Shown in pieces: positions 21,246 to 32,466 of a stretch of DNA of 64,000 bases. The notes beneath the pieces were generated by a model, which was given only the letters and a program-made list of their open reading frames with translations, was not told where the DNA came from and did no database searches. A program made the translations under genes and the position numbers. Every line of letters starts with the position of its first letter. Position 1 is the stretch's first letter. The stretch comes from Metellina segmentata (taxonomy: Eukaryota > Arthropoda > Arachnida > Araneae > Tetragnathidae). The stretch spans positions 93,242,078 to 93,306,077 of the forward strand of contig OX375879.1 in the NCBI GenBank assembly GCA_947359465.1, in the 5' to 3' direction.

Positions 21246-21526
21246 AGGGTGGATAATTGAATTAACGTCGCATTAGAACTACGCAACGGGCTATTGTGGG
21301 ACACCTCGTAATCTTGATACAGGATCACACCACGAGGTAACACCAGAGCTTTTAGCCCACTCTCCAAACTTCCACACCACTCTTATGTGAGGGCACTTGA
21401 GATCTCGACAGATTTAACGTGCTCCAGTTCTCGTGCACACAACAGTCTTTGGATCTAGTTTCAATCTCAAAAACATCTAGTTTCTAATCAAATTATCTTC
21501 CAAACAGGCTACCAGGGCCACGAGCG
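21246..21526 (-). repeat. tRNA-derived SINE (copy A)
   Basis: Same family as 16740-17051: body GAATTAACGTCGCATTAGAA, GATACAGGATCACACC, CACTCTCCAAACTTCCACAC, ending in a decayed tRNA-like head at GGCTACCAGGGCCACG. Present at the same place in B (41650-41930). Confidence 0.7.
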
Positions 21527-22523
21527 AATAAATGCGTTTATTTGAAACCCATACACAAGAGTATCATGACTATGCAAAATCAATTTTGTAAATAGTTTTG
21601 TTTGGAAATAAAGGCCCATCTTAAGTCATTTTCCTGTAAAATTTTCGTTCGCTAATCGTGAAAGTTTCTAATCAGCGTTTTATGTGATTTCAAATATTTT
21701 TAAATACATCTGGAAATACGCACTTTTCTAAAGGAGTATGGTATCTTGCATATAAATTAGTGTTTGATAACAGACTGATAGTTAAATATCTGTGTGCTGT
21801 GTAGTCATGTTTAGTGTGATAGTTACGAGTTTGCTTCAACTAGTGATATTTAAAAAAGGGCTTATTTTATTACATGTTTGTTCGTCGAAATTAAGCCACT
21901 TGGAAATGATAATTATTATTATAATAGCATAATCAGAGTTGGATAGTAAATAAAAATTTATTACAGATTTCTATTTGGGATATTCTACATTTAGCTGTAC
22001 TTAAAATGTGCCAGATTGTTTCTTTATTCAGACACATCAAGCCTAGATAGGGTTATATATTTGTCAAACTCAAAATGTTAAACTATTGCTGGAGATGAAG
22101 CTTTTTCCAAAAATTATTTTTACTGAATTTAAATCATAATTAATCATATTTGACCTTATTTTTTTAATTCTCTTCAAAATCTAAAGAATTTCCGAATATT
22201 GCAGAAAAGATATAAAATAATTTAAAGCCTTTAATTTTTTAAATTTTATAATGATGAAGACTAAATTTAGAGATAAAATTCAGCAGTTAAAAAAACTCAT
22301 TTTCATTTTGCAGTAAATGAATCTAAATTTAATTAGAAACACGCAAGACAAAATGTCATGGATAATAATTTGTTTTAGTTTGTATCTGCTAATGCCAGAA
22401 TTAGTGTTTTATGTTTAATTCCATTTAGAATACATAGTTGTAGGTTTCCATTTCATGAAAAGAAAGAAAATATACTTCAAAAATATATACATTAAACCAC
22501 ATGTAAGACATTTAACTTAATAA
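21527..22523. other. AT-rich intergenic stretch
   Basis: No feature recognised. Clearly diverged from B with many small indels. Confidence 0.55.
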
Positions 22524-22658
22524 CATACCAAATTAATTTGTCATGCTTTCGTTAATGATGGGGAAATTCGAAAATATCACACCCCTGATGAAAGAATGCC
22601 ACAAGTCAAAATACTTTTAGATAAACTGAGTGAAAGACTATTCACCTTAGGTTTGTGA
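22524..22658 (+). other. Conserved 136-bp island with short open frame (copy A)
   Basis: Positions 22530-22665 are identical to 43015-43150 although flanks differ by substitutions and indels. A plus-strand frame bounded by TAA (22521) and TGA (22656-22658) reads CHAFVNDGEIRKYHTPDERM then PQVKILLDKLSERLFTLGL. The composition is protein-like, but there is no start Met upstream and no clear acceptor. GTTTGT after TTAG could be a donor. Could be an exon, a regulatory element or a recent gene-conversion tract. Confidence 0.35.
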
Positions 22659-22665
22659 TTTCAAC

Positions 22666-23460
22666 CTGAAAAAAAACTGGTCAATAATCTATTAGTTATA
22701 AATAATTTAACTGCGCATAACACACAGTGCATAAACAGATAGGAGCATGGAAAATATTGATCCCTCTCAAAATGTTTATTTATTCTTTAAACCATACGTT
22801 TTAAATGAACAACAGCAAACTCCCTGTGCACCACAGACGTGCAAGACAGGGATTACAGAAGTAAGCTGATCAAACAAAGAAACAGCGAGGAAAAAATTTG
22901 ACTAACGTTGCAAGATTTAATGAACTTTACAAATGAGTCTTTACAATGAAAAGCAGCTTAGATTGAATAATGACACTGAGTTTCACTGGTCATGTTTTAC
23001 CCAAGTTGCCGAAGGTATTAGACCAATTTAATTTCAACATTGTTCTTTTCAAAGCTGATGAACTAGTTTTATGTTTTTAATTTGCTTAAAATGTTCTTGA
23101 TTTACAATTTTTAAGCAAAATTCCTTGTGTTTTCAGTTGCAATACGTAATGAGAATTATTTGCCAAGTGAAATGTACAGAATTTACTGAAGAAATATTCA
23201 TTGGAAAGTGTAGAATATTAAATAAGAACAAGACAGTTTGTAATAATTTTAAACCAATCGAAACAATCTGATTAATAAATTTAAAAAAAAGTAAGTGAGT
23301 ACAGAAATGATTCCAAGGAACAAATGATTTTAAATACAAGAAATTCTTTCTTTAAGGATTATTTTTTTATGTTGATCAGAAAAAACTTATCTTGAAGAAA
23401 ACCGCTAGATTCGAAGCAATAAAAAGACTATAAAAATGCCAAAGATACGAAATATAATAA
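22666..23460. other. AT-rich intergenic stretch
   Basis: No gene recognised. Confidence 0.55.
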
Positions 23461-24466
23461 TCTCTACTATTATTAAAGGAAGTGTTTACGTGCGCGCGCG
23501 CTTGTGTGTGGTGTCCTGACGAATCTATGGCACTTACAATAATGAGATTTGGCACAGATAGTCCGAATTGTTGTAATATTTCTATTGCGCCCGAATTTAA
23601 AAATTTTTTTAATGCAGATTGTAATGTAATTTTTAAATGTAGAACATTTAAAAATTAATTTGTTGGAATTTAATTATTATTGTTTCCCTTAGAATGTCAA
23701 CAGTATAAAGAGATGACAGAATGTAATTTTTTTTCCGTTTGATTTTCCTGGAATGATTTTAGCGAACGAACAAAACAAATAAAGTTTTAACTGGAGTTAT
23801 GTTGTTCTTCTTTCTGTCTCCTAGATTATTAAAGACAGATTAAAAATTTCAACAGAACTGAAATCTGCGGAAATTTTTACATTATAGCGATACCTAAAAT
23901 AATGATTTTCTTAATTAAAAAATTTTTTTAATTGTAACTTTTATATTTTTTCCCATACGAATTTTACTTTCGCTATCAATATATCAAATATTCCATTTCC
24001 TGCTTTTTGAATTGTAACTTTTTTATTTTTGCAATACGAATATGGGGCATTAGACAATGACGTTACGACTTTTGCGTTCTTCTATCTCAGCGATCGTTAA
24101 AGATATAATGAAAATTTCAACCGATTTGAAATCTGCGGAAAATTTTTCACCAAACAGATACCTTCTACGCTTGATTTTCTTTTAATAAATAATTTTCAAA
24201 TTAAATAGTTATATTTTTGCGAGGATTGTGACGTCACGCCGATTAGATGTCTTCGCAATTCGAATTTGGCCGCATTTGACAATGACGAGGCCACCACGGG
24301 CAACGCCGTGATAGCTGTTATAAAATAGGCTATGCATTCCCAATTGGTTTGCGATGCAAACCAAAGAATTCGTAACAATCACCGGGGGTTAGCGAGCAGT
24401 GGTCACACCTGAACGCACGAAAAGAACTGTCACGGGCAACGCCGTGCTGGCCACACAGTGGCTAGT
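23461..24466 (+). mobile_element. Non-autonomous Helitron (copy A)
   Basis: The 5' end TCTCTACTATTATTAAAGGA matches arthropod Helitron starts and is followed by a GT/GC-rich run. The 3' end is CTAG (24463-24466), preceded by the hairpin CACGGGCAACGCCGTG at 24432-24447. Flanking bases are A and T, the usual insertion context. A second copy of the hairpin is inside at 24295-24310. Two diverged internal direct repeats (about 23809-23935 and 24083-24200) share AAATCTGCGG. No Rep/helicase is encoded. Confidence 0.82.
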
Positions 24467-25058
24467 TATAAACATACGACTCAGTTCTTAATACAGTAAC
24501 CCATGATGTATCACTTTTCTTTGGAGACATGAAAAGAGGGTGAAATAGCGAAAGTTGTGAAAAAAATAGTGTTTTTATGGTAGAACGTGCTTCTTGTATA
24601 TGTATTCGTATTAAGTAACCGGAAGTAAAATCCTCGTCTTTTGTTGGTTTGATTGCTTACATTGAAAATCTCTCGTAAAGTTAAGTTCTGAAGTTGAATT
24701 TTTTTATTTTATGATAAGACCTGTTTTTAATCAATCTTGGTTTGTCATTTAGCATAATAGTTTGTTATATAATAGTTTGTCATTTAGTATTTAGTCAAAA
24801 ATAATGCTACAATTTTTTCTCTGGGTTATTACTTTCATTTTCAAACAAAATTTATTAAATAAGATATCGCTGTTAGATTCTTTAGTTTTAACTTGCATAG
24901 TACAAATTATTTTACATTTATTTGTTGTACGTAATAAGAAAGCCTATTAAATTTTAATAAAGGTTATAATGTAAAAAAGTATGTTAAAATCATAAACGGG
25001 GATAAACGAATTATAAATTGATATTGAGAAACACAATTTAAATCTTTACAATACTTTA
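24467..25058. other. Junction between copies A and B
   Basis: AT-rich. From 24943 it repeats the start of the window. B has 10 bp more than A just before the LTR. Confidence 0.6.
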
Positions 25059-25512
25059 TGTGGTGTATATAACCACACAATTCGATAATTCGAGCTTGAC
25101 CCAATCCCGGAAGCAGATACTTTAATTTGAATATAGATAATTTACAAAATAATCTTTAAAAATTAACTTGGGGTACTCATCACTCTGTTGTTGGACCAAC
25201 AGGTATCCGAATAAAATAAAGTCCGTTTTTCAATAAAGACGTACACTACTTGTAAAACAATATATTTATTAAAGAAAGACTTATTCGCAACGGTACATAT
25301 AATTATGCATTTTGTGGACTCACCACTACTGTTAGGCCTTAGCCATAAAAATATACTCCCGTCCTCCTACAGTACTGGTAAGGTCTCTGATAAAAACCTT
25401 TCTTTGCAAACGCAACACTGCAGAGCTGGCAGCTCTATGCCGCGATTGCGTCAGCCAGCAACGGAGGTGCGGTGCAATAGCTCACAGCGATTGTATCACC
25501 TAGCAGCGTACA
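25059..25512 (-). repeat. BEL 3' LTR (copy B)
   Basis: 454 bp, 3'-type LTR nearly identical to 106-558, without the GTAG-rich insertion. Confidence 0.88.
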
Positions 25513-25524
25513 ATTCCTCCCACC
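25513..25524 (-). other. BEL polypurine tract (copy B)
   Basis: The minus strand reads GGTGGGAGGAAT beside the 3' LTR. Confidence 0.73.
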
Positions 25525-25714
25525 TTAATTTTGCGAGAGCTAAAATTAAACTTAAAAACAACATTAGAAATACTCAAATCAATCACTGGGATACAATATA
25601 AAACAATAGAACAATAAATTGAAATTTGGTTAGGGGTCCGCTAAGTTTTTATGTAAAAGTTCACCAACTGCAAAAATTGTATTCAGATTCGAACATACAC
25701 ATCCGTGAGCCTCA

Positions 25715-27412
25715 CTACAAATTCAATCTGGCCTGAATCTTAAGGACTTTACCACCGTTAGATCTTTTAACGACATGATCTTCAGCTTTTGAAACTTCTA
25801 GATGATACAATTTTTGAATTGGCCGAATAAGCGTACCATTCAAGGTTTTTAATTGAACTAGAAGAACTTTACCATCCCTACCAGGGAAAATTTTTTCTAT
25901 TCGAGCCATCGGCCACTTGATACGTTTCTGATTGCTCTGCCCTACCAATGAAAAGTCTCCTATTTGGAGGGTAGTATCTTTATTTCGAGAGCGATCTGAT
26001 TTTCGTCTGGTCTTTTCTCTTTGCTGCGAAAAACTCGTGGTGTCGGGCTTTTATTGTAAGCGCCAAAAGTTCTTTACTTGTAAATCAGTTAAGTGAGATC
26101 TCACGTTAATATCTTTTTATTTTAAGTCTTTTATTGGATTTTTCATTCAGTTGTATGTTGTTCACGCAATGCCCTTTTTCTTATACATACACGCGTGTAT
26201 TTATTTTGGAATAAATTTAGTCCCATCTGAGTATATGGTGGAAATTCTACCCCATCGGGCAATGAAACGACGCAGCGATTGTAGGAACGCCTCTGTCCTT
26301 AAGGACGTGACTGCTTCTAGATGCACTGCTCTATATACAGCATATGCATATACCACAATCCATCCCTTCTTTCGTCCTTTGAGATACAATGGGCAGCCGA
26401 GGTGCACTCCCGTAATTTCGAAGGTCAAGGCATCTCGCACCCGATCAAGTGGTAGCTGTACTGTCGATGTATTCTCGGCCTTTGCAATAAATTTCTTACA
26501 TCTGATGCACGTAGAAATGAGGTTTCATTAATCGTTTAGATGCTATTATCCAGAATCTTTCTCGCAATTTCGTAGCAAGTGCCAATACTCCTGCATGTCA
26601 GTGTTTAAGATGATATTCTCTAACAAGGCAGGTCACCACATGATGTTTTGACGGTAAAAGTACAGGATTCGTTTTAAGATTCGTTTCGCCCATGCCAAAA
26701 CTCGTACTATTCGGGAGAAATTTGAAATATGTGTGTTTTCAAACATTTCTCTTCTTCGTGCTTAAAGTGTAACTGCAGAAGAAATCTTCTCAGGATAGAT
26801 GACTTGCTCATCAACTAAAATTTTGCCGCTTGGCCAGGCATTGGGTGATCTCTTGAGCCATTCCAGTCCCTCACACCATAGGAATTTCAAAAAATGACAG
26901 TCCGTTTCTTTCACTTCAATTTGCAAGAAAGCTCTATCAACAACAGCAGCTATGGACTTTGTCCTAAACAGTAATAATATATCAGGGATTTGCTCTATCA
27001 GGTAAGGCCCTTTCAGAAGACAGTCATTTAGAGAAGGTGCCCTTCCGTGTTTACTAGATGCATCGAATACGAGTCTAATTGCGGTAGTCACACTACGAGT
27101 CTTAACGGCAGCGTGGTGAGGAAGGTAATGTCCTGGGATCTTAATACTTTCTTCTGGTACTCTACTAATGACCTCTTTTACTTTTTACTCTTGGAATAAT
27201 TTCACGTATTCTTCGAATTTTCGGAGAGTCTTCAGCTTCCGAGTCGTGCTCATGAGTCTTCTCTCAGCAATATTTCTATTGGACGGAATTTCCTGTTTTC
27301 CTTTTATCCATGGTAGCCCAACATAGTAGCGCCCATCTTCATTCCTCGTCAGTTCTTGTAGGAATTGGTTTGTGAGATAGTTCTTCCTCGCAAACCTTCG
27401 ACAGATTTGCAC
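25715..27412 (-). pseudogene. BEL/Pao pol remnant (copy B)
   Basis: RT upstream region 27185-27412 (YVGLPWIKGKQEI), RT fragment 26762-27091 (RLVFDASSKHG, SLNDCLLKGP), integrase zinc-binding segment about 26492-26690, integrase core 26201-26440 (GCPLYLKGRKKGW) and DUF5641-like tail 25715-26060 (KWPMARIEKIFPGRDGK). The integrase core segment deleted in A2 is intact here. Frame breaks separate the domains. Confidence 0.88.
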
Positions 27413-27460
27413 CCGGATTGGTGATGCCGATAGGGTGCATTGGGCTTCATCAAGTTGATA

Positions 27461-28865
27461 TCAACTTCCCTTGTACAAATTGGATGAGATAAAGCCGTTT
27501 GTACGACCTCTTCTTTTTTTGTCCTCAGACGAATTTCTACCTTTGCTCTTATCCGGGCAAAGCAGGGCGTTGTGTGCTTTATCACATACAATACAACGGA
27601 CTAACATTTTACAGTCATTGGCTATGAGGAAAAATCTGAAACATTTCAGACAACCTTTCTTTTGTTTCAGCTTGTTTACATTTTCATTATACGGCATAGA
27701 TCTAGCGGTATAGCATTCACGTGTGTCGTTAGACTTGTCACAAAAAATACATTTTGAGTTCTTAGCAGTTTATAACCCGGCTACAGTTGATGTACTTGGA
27801 CTTCTATTACCCTAGTTGACCGCCCTACTTGGTATTTTGGAACTTCCACCAGATGCCCTGGCACCCGTACTATCAAAACCTTTTCGTGCTAGAGACAATC
27901 TTACTTCTATTTTCAGGAATTCTAACAAATTTGAAAGACGAAACTTTCCCTTCTTTGCATCACTCATGTACGATGGGCTTATCTGCCATGCCTTTAAAGT
28001 CTCATCGGGAAGACTACCCTCGGCCATCGGGAATAGCCATGTTGCATTGGCATTTGAATTTAGCCCCATTGATTCAAGTGACCTCAAATAAGCCTCGATC
28101 TTCATGTATAAATCTGGTGATGGTAGCCTCTCTCTAGTGTTTGCCCAAACATTACCTATTATCAATTTTATTAATTCTCGAATGTTTATTTCTATGAGAA
28201 GTTCTTGTTTACCAAACCTCTCTTAATACGCAGCTACCGCCTTCAGATAAGTATGTCGATTCGGATAATTGTGTTAATTCGATGTTACGGGGTTACTCGA
28301 TAAAAGTTCCTTAGCGCGTGTTCCTGCTTGCACTGACTGTAATACGTATTGAAATTTATTACTATCTTCTAACTGCTTATCATCATGTATTTTCTTGAAT
28401 TGTAACCTAAAGGTAAAATAGTTTAGTAAAGTACCGTCATGAATTGGAATATTTAGTTTCGGGAGCTTGTGATGTTTTCTTTCGGTTCGGGCCTTTCCCC
28501 ACCTTTCTGACTCAGCGTAAGTAGAATTACTGATGACCCTAATGTTTTCTTGAAACTGCGTCAAGGTAACTCTATCCAACAGTTCGTTAACGCGCCGAGA
28601 AATCTCAATGTGTTGATCGGAATAATTATCCGCATCTATTAGTTCCATTTCTATTTCGCTTTCAGTGACATGGGACTCTAACAATGTATCCAGAATATTT
28701 TTTATGAATTTCGCTACTATCACGGAAACTATTATTTAATTTTGTTAATTTATCTCTCAGGCCACCAATTTCGACTTCATCCACCTCTAATCGCTCTTTA
28801 AGCAAATTAAATGTGCGCGTAAACGAAGTATGCAAAACCTTTTTCTTAAGTTTTAACTGATTCAT
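27461..28865 (-). pseudogene. BEL/Pao gag remnant (copy B)
   Basis: N-terminal segment 28662-28865, DUF1759-like core 28274-28723 (KLPKLNIPIHDGTLLNYF), middle segment 27812-28165, zinc-knuckle-like segment 27461-27697 (CLKCF, C-x-x-C). Closest to A1 in the DUF1759 region. Confidence 0.88.
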
Positions 28866-29138
28866 TACTTTAATGTAGGTAGTAAAATTACTAAATATAA
28901 CTTAAATATTTCATTAAATACTCCAACAATACAAAATTCAAAACTATATATTTCAATAATTTCACATACAAAACGAAAATACTTGAATAACTTCAAATGA
29001 AAACTAAAAGGATTCTATAACTTCACTTGCAAAATGAAAGTACTTTAAATAACTGAACATCTTTTCAAAGATTTCTCACTCAAAATATTGTTTCTTATTT
29101 ATCTTCAACCATCACTACAGAACAGGTTTCACTAGGTG

Positions 29139-29155
29139 TCCTGTCACGGACGCCA
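29139..29155 (-). other. BEL primer-binding site (copy B)
   Basis: TGGCGTCCGTGACAGGA on the minus strand, five bases from the 5' LTR. Confidence 0.7.
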
Positions 29156-29160
29156 CTTTA

Positions 29161-29665
29161 TGTGGTGTCTATAACCACACAATTCGAAAATTCGAGCTCG
29201 ACCCAAGCCCGGAAGAAGATTTTTTAATTTCAATTGATAATTCATAAAATAATCTTTGAAATTAATTTGGGGTACTCAACAATGTAGTACTCTGTAGTTA
29301 CTATGTAGTTAGTACAATACTCTGTAGTTGGACAAACATGTATATGAATCTGGTATCCTAATAAAAAAAATCCGCACTTCAATAAAGACGTTCACTTCTT
29401 GTAAAACAATACATTTATTAAAGAAAGACTTATTTGTAAAGGTTCATATAATTATGCATTTTGTGGACTCACCACTACTGTAAAGACTTAGACATAAAAA
29501 TATACTCTTGTATTCCTCCAGTACTGGGACGGGGTCTCTAATTAAAATATTTCTTCCCAAACGCAACTATCTGCAGAACCGGCAACTCGATGCCGCGATT
29601 GCGTCAGCCAGTAACGGAGGTGCGGTGCAATAGCTCACATCGATTGCATCACCTAGCAACATACA
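29161..29665 (-). repeat. BEL 5' LTR (copy B)
   Basis: 505 bp, 5'-type LTR with the GTAG-rich insertion and ACATACA terminus. It differs from its own 3' LTR by a roughly 50-bp indel and many substitutions, so the insertion is old or the LTRs were mixed by recombination. Confidence 0.86.
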
Positions 29666-30584
29666 ATTTTTAACACTTAATTTAGAGTTTTTATTTAACA
29701 GTTAGAATCTGACCTAATAACAAGTGGTATCTCGCTCGGTTTAGGAAATCATGCGTACCTCTTTTGTTCAACAGGACATCGTATGGCCTATATAATATTT
29801 CCTTCAGAAAACCTATAATTTCAGAATTTGTTTAAAATTCAAATGGAGCCTAATTCTAAGGGATGCACCTACCGGTCTTAGAAATAATAACGTTTCTTCT
29901 TATATCTATTAACACATAAAGAACCTTTTGTTTTCTAAATCACATAAAAATAACATTTGATCTTTGTCAAAACTATCCAGTTCGCTTCAGTTTTCCATAC
30001 TTCCCCGAAATATGCATGCGTGTGCATGATGTTTGACTTACAAAAGTTAGAACCCCGTGTGGCTTACCTTAAGCTAAGGTTGCACTGTTTGTTATTATCA
30101 AGGGCCACATAGATTCACTGTGACTTACGGGAGAGCTGCAAAAAGAAAACATGCCATTTACCATTTATCTATCATGTCGTTAAAAGCACGCCAAAGGCAC
30201 CAATCTGCAAAATTGGCATTTCAACAAAAACGCGTTCAAAGTTTTGATACTTCTGGAAAAATAGAGTTATGACTCAAAGGTTGTTTTCTAATGAAAATCG
30301 GCATTTCCTCTACGAATCAAGATGATTCGGGGCTTAATCATAGTTTAAAACATGAAATGATGACTCGAAAAATGAAGTTAGGTGAAAAAAGCCAAAATGC
30401 AGATTGGTGCCATGGCGTGGGGGTATAAATTGATTATTTATTTGATTCATGTTAGTCATGTTGTTAGAAAGAAGGACTTAATTTGATTCTTGACGTTGCA
30501 TTGATTTTTCTGTTGTTTCAACATTTGGTTCGATTTTTGCAGTAACCAAGAGCAAAATTGATTCTAAAATTTCATTTATTGAGC
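29666..30584. other. BEL flank (copy B)
   Basis: Collinear with A 8733-9719 minus a segment of about 100 bp near 29738. The small frame seen in A and C has a premature stop here near 30270. Confidence 0.6.
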
Positions 30585-31120
30585 TCAGTAAACATATTAC
30601 TACCCTTCGTTTGATATCACAATGAGCTTATTTCTGCCAGCTCCTCACATACTTCAAACTCGTGTGTTTATTCCACGAGAAAATACCAACAACTGGGCTG
30701 TGGAAGCAATGCCAGTTGATTCATCAATAGACAATAAGTAGTTAAACTGCTTTCAATAAGTCTGCAATAGGTCCTTTACATTTGCCAACATTGCCATTAA
30801 TCCTTCTTTGCATAGTCATCCGGTTAAATTACATCTCAAAAGTTTTGACACATTCCAAGCAAATAATTTTCAGCAGCTATGTCAAAAATATCTTCAACTG
30901 CATCTCCGTCTGTTCATTTTCAGCATCTTTTTTCTATACGGCGAATATTTCAAAACTTATTTCTGTTGCAATTTCTGAATCTTGAACATGTTTTCTAAAC
31001 ATCACTCGCTGAGAGACCTCTTAATTCTCATTTCAAAGATGAATTATTTTTGTTTACTTAGTTCTTCAGGTAGTTTTGAAACTGTAGAAGGCCCACCTTC
31101 AGTGTCTTCGTATATTGTTT
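30585..31120 (-). pseudogene. hAT-type transposase remnant (copy B)
   Basis: Collinear with 9720-10260. The minus-strand IDESTG and AQLLVFSRGIN block is kept, with the same frameshift before the FEVCEELAE motif. Dead relic. Confidence 0.68.
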
Positions 31121-31602
31121 TCGCTTGTGACGGCTACAGCACTTTTGCAAATCAAACGAATCATATTATTAATCGACCTGCATATAAACATTTTTCGCTC
31201 CAGCTATCCCGAAACAGCCGTTTTTCATAGGCACTCCGCTTTTACACTATGCTATGCTACCCCTACGGAAACAAAATAGTCGCATTACAAGTAAAACGAA
31301 TTGTAAAATTTGCTTAAAGTTAAAGACAAGTGTTATGCAAAATTACTTCGATATACTACTTTGTAATTAAGTAATGGTTCACTGGATCAACACAACTCGA
31401 TTTTTTGGATAAAACACACTTAATATCCTTTTTATTCATACATATTTTTTGTTATAAATATTTCGCCATGTTTCAAGCAATTTTAAAACTATAATTACCA
31501 GTTAATATATTTTCGGTATTCTCGAATAATTGCTTTCTTATTTTTGTAAATGGTTGATATATATAATTCACACAAACTACATAAAAACTATAAACCTAAA
31601 TA

Positions 31603-32464
31603 CACAGTCCAGTCACATTAATGTGACCACCTGTCAAAAACCATAATAACCACCTTTGGTAGAGCGGACCGCAGCGAGACGTACAGGAAAAGAGTCAATT
31701 AGGTTTCTGCACCCAGTGAATGTCGGGAAAACATTCCCCAAACTATAATGCTCCCTCCTCCAGCCCGGATCCTTCCGGCAATTGTTACTTTCAGACGTTT
31801 CACGCCGTATACGCCAACGTCCATCTGTCCGATGGAGCACAAAACGTGATTCATCGGAAAAAGCCACTTGTCGCCACTTTGGACGTCCAGTTACGGTAAT
31901 GGCGTGCAAATTCCAGCCTTCGTCGCCGATGAACAGCAGTCAGCATAGGTGCATTAACCAGGCGTCTGCTACGGAGGTCCATGCGCAGGCAACGTTCGCT
32001 GAACCGTTGTTGAGGATACACTCTTGGTAGCCCTTTGGTTCATCTGGGCGGTCAGTTGCTCAACATTTGCACGTCTATTCGCCCGAACGCATCTCCGTAG
32101 CCTACGTTCGCCTCTGTCATCTATAGCCCATGGTGCACCACATGTGCCACGACGCTGATTTTGGATAGTGCCATTTTGCCATGCACGGTATAGTTTTACC
32201 ACGGCTGCACGCGAACAGTTCACAAAATTAGCCGTTTCCGAAATGCTTCCACTCTTGGCCCGAAAGCCAATAATCCTGCCCTTTTGGACGGCGGATAAAT
32301 CACTACGTTTCTGCATTACGCCAACGATTGAAATGCTTTCCGATGCCTTAGGACATCCTTTATATACACTCCACTGCAATGTGCTGACACCTGCCTTTTG
32401 TGATTGGTTATTTCAAGTTGACGTCGAAAGTAGGTGGTGGTCACATTAATGTGAATGGACTGTG
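31603..32464 (-). mobile_element. Tc1-like DNA transposon, internally deleted (copy B)
   Basis: 862 bp with the same 29-bp TIRs and TA target dinucleotides (31601-31602, 32465-32466) as the A copy. It was present before the duplication. Confidence 0.92.
31634..32316 (-). pseudogene. Tc1-like transposase, deleted (copy B)
   Basis: Start Met at 32314-32316. HTH region as in A. The first catalytic motif is better preserved here: WRQVAFSDESRFVL is in one frame within 31634-31909. The block with the second Asp and third acidic residue is deleted and the frame resumes at NLIDSFPVRLAAVRS. A frameshift separates the HTH and DDE halves near 31970. Confidence 0.88.
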
Positions 32465-32466
32465 TA

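Larger units (their letters stand above)
1..24942. repeat. Segmental duplication, copy A (left-truncated by window)
   Basis: Position 1 begins with the same sequence that restarts at 24943, and landmarks then follow in the same order in both copies: BEL element, hAT relic, Tc1-like element, minisatellite, His-rich segment, SINEs, Helitron. Copy A is longer mainly because it has a second BEL interior (about 4.03 kb) and a 545-bp MITE. The last 476 bp (24467-24942) have no partner in B and probably correspond to sequence left of the window. Divergence from B is patchy: almost none in parts of 12.8-15.2 kb, clearly higher in 17.5-24.4 kb. Confidence 0.9.
25059..29665 (-). mobile_element. BEL/Pao retrotransposon, single interior (copy B)
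   Basis: Minus strand: 5' LTR 29161-29665, primer-binding site, gag, deleted pol, polypurine tract, 3' LTR 25059-25512. The interior period of 4102 bp matches element A1 of the array. It shares the same protease and RT-RNase H losses, so all copies derive from one already defective insertion. Confidence 0.92.

Noticed and set aside
21020..21367. 115-codon minus-strand frame (also at 41423-41770)
   Set aside because: Overlaps the SINE and its flank; no motif.
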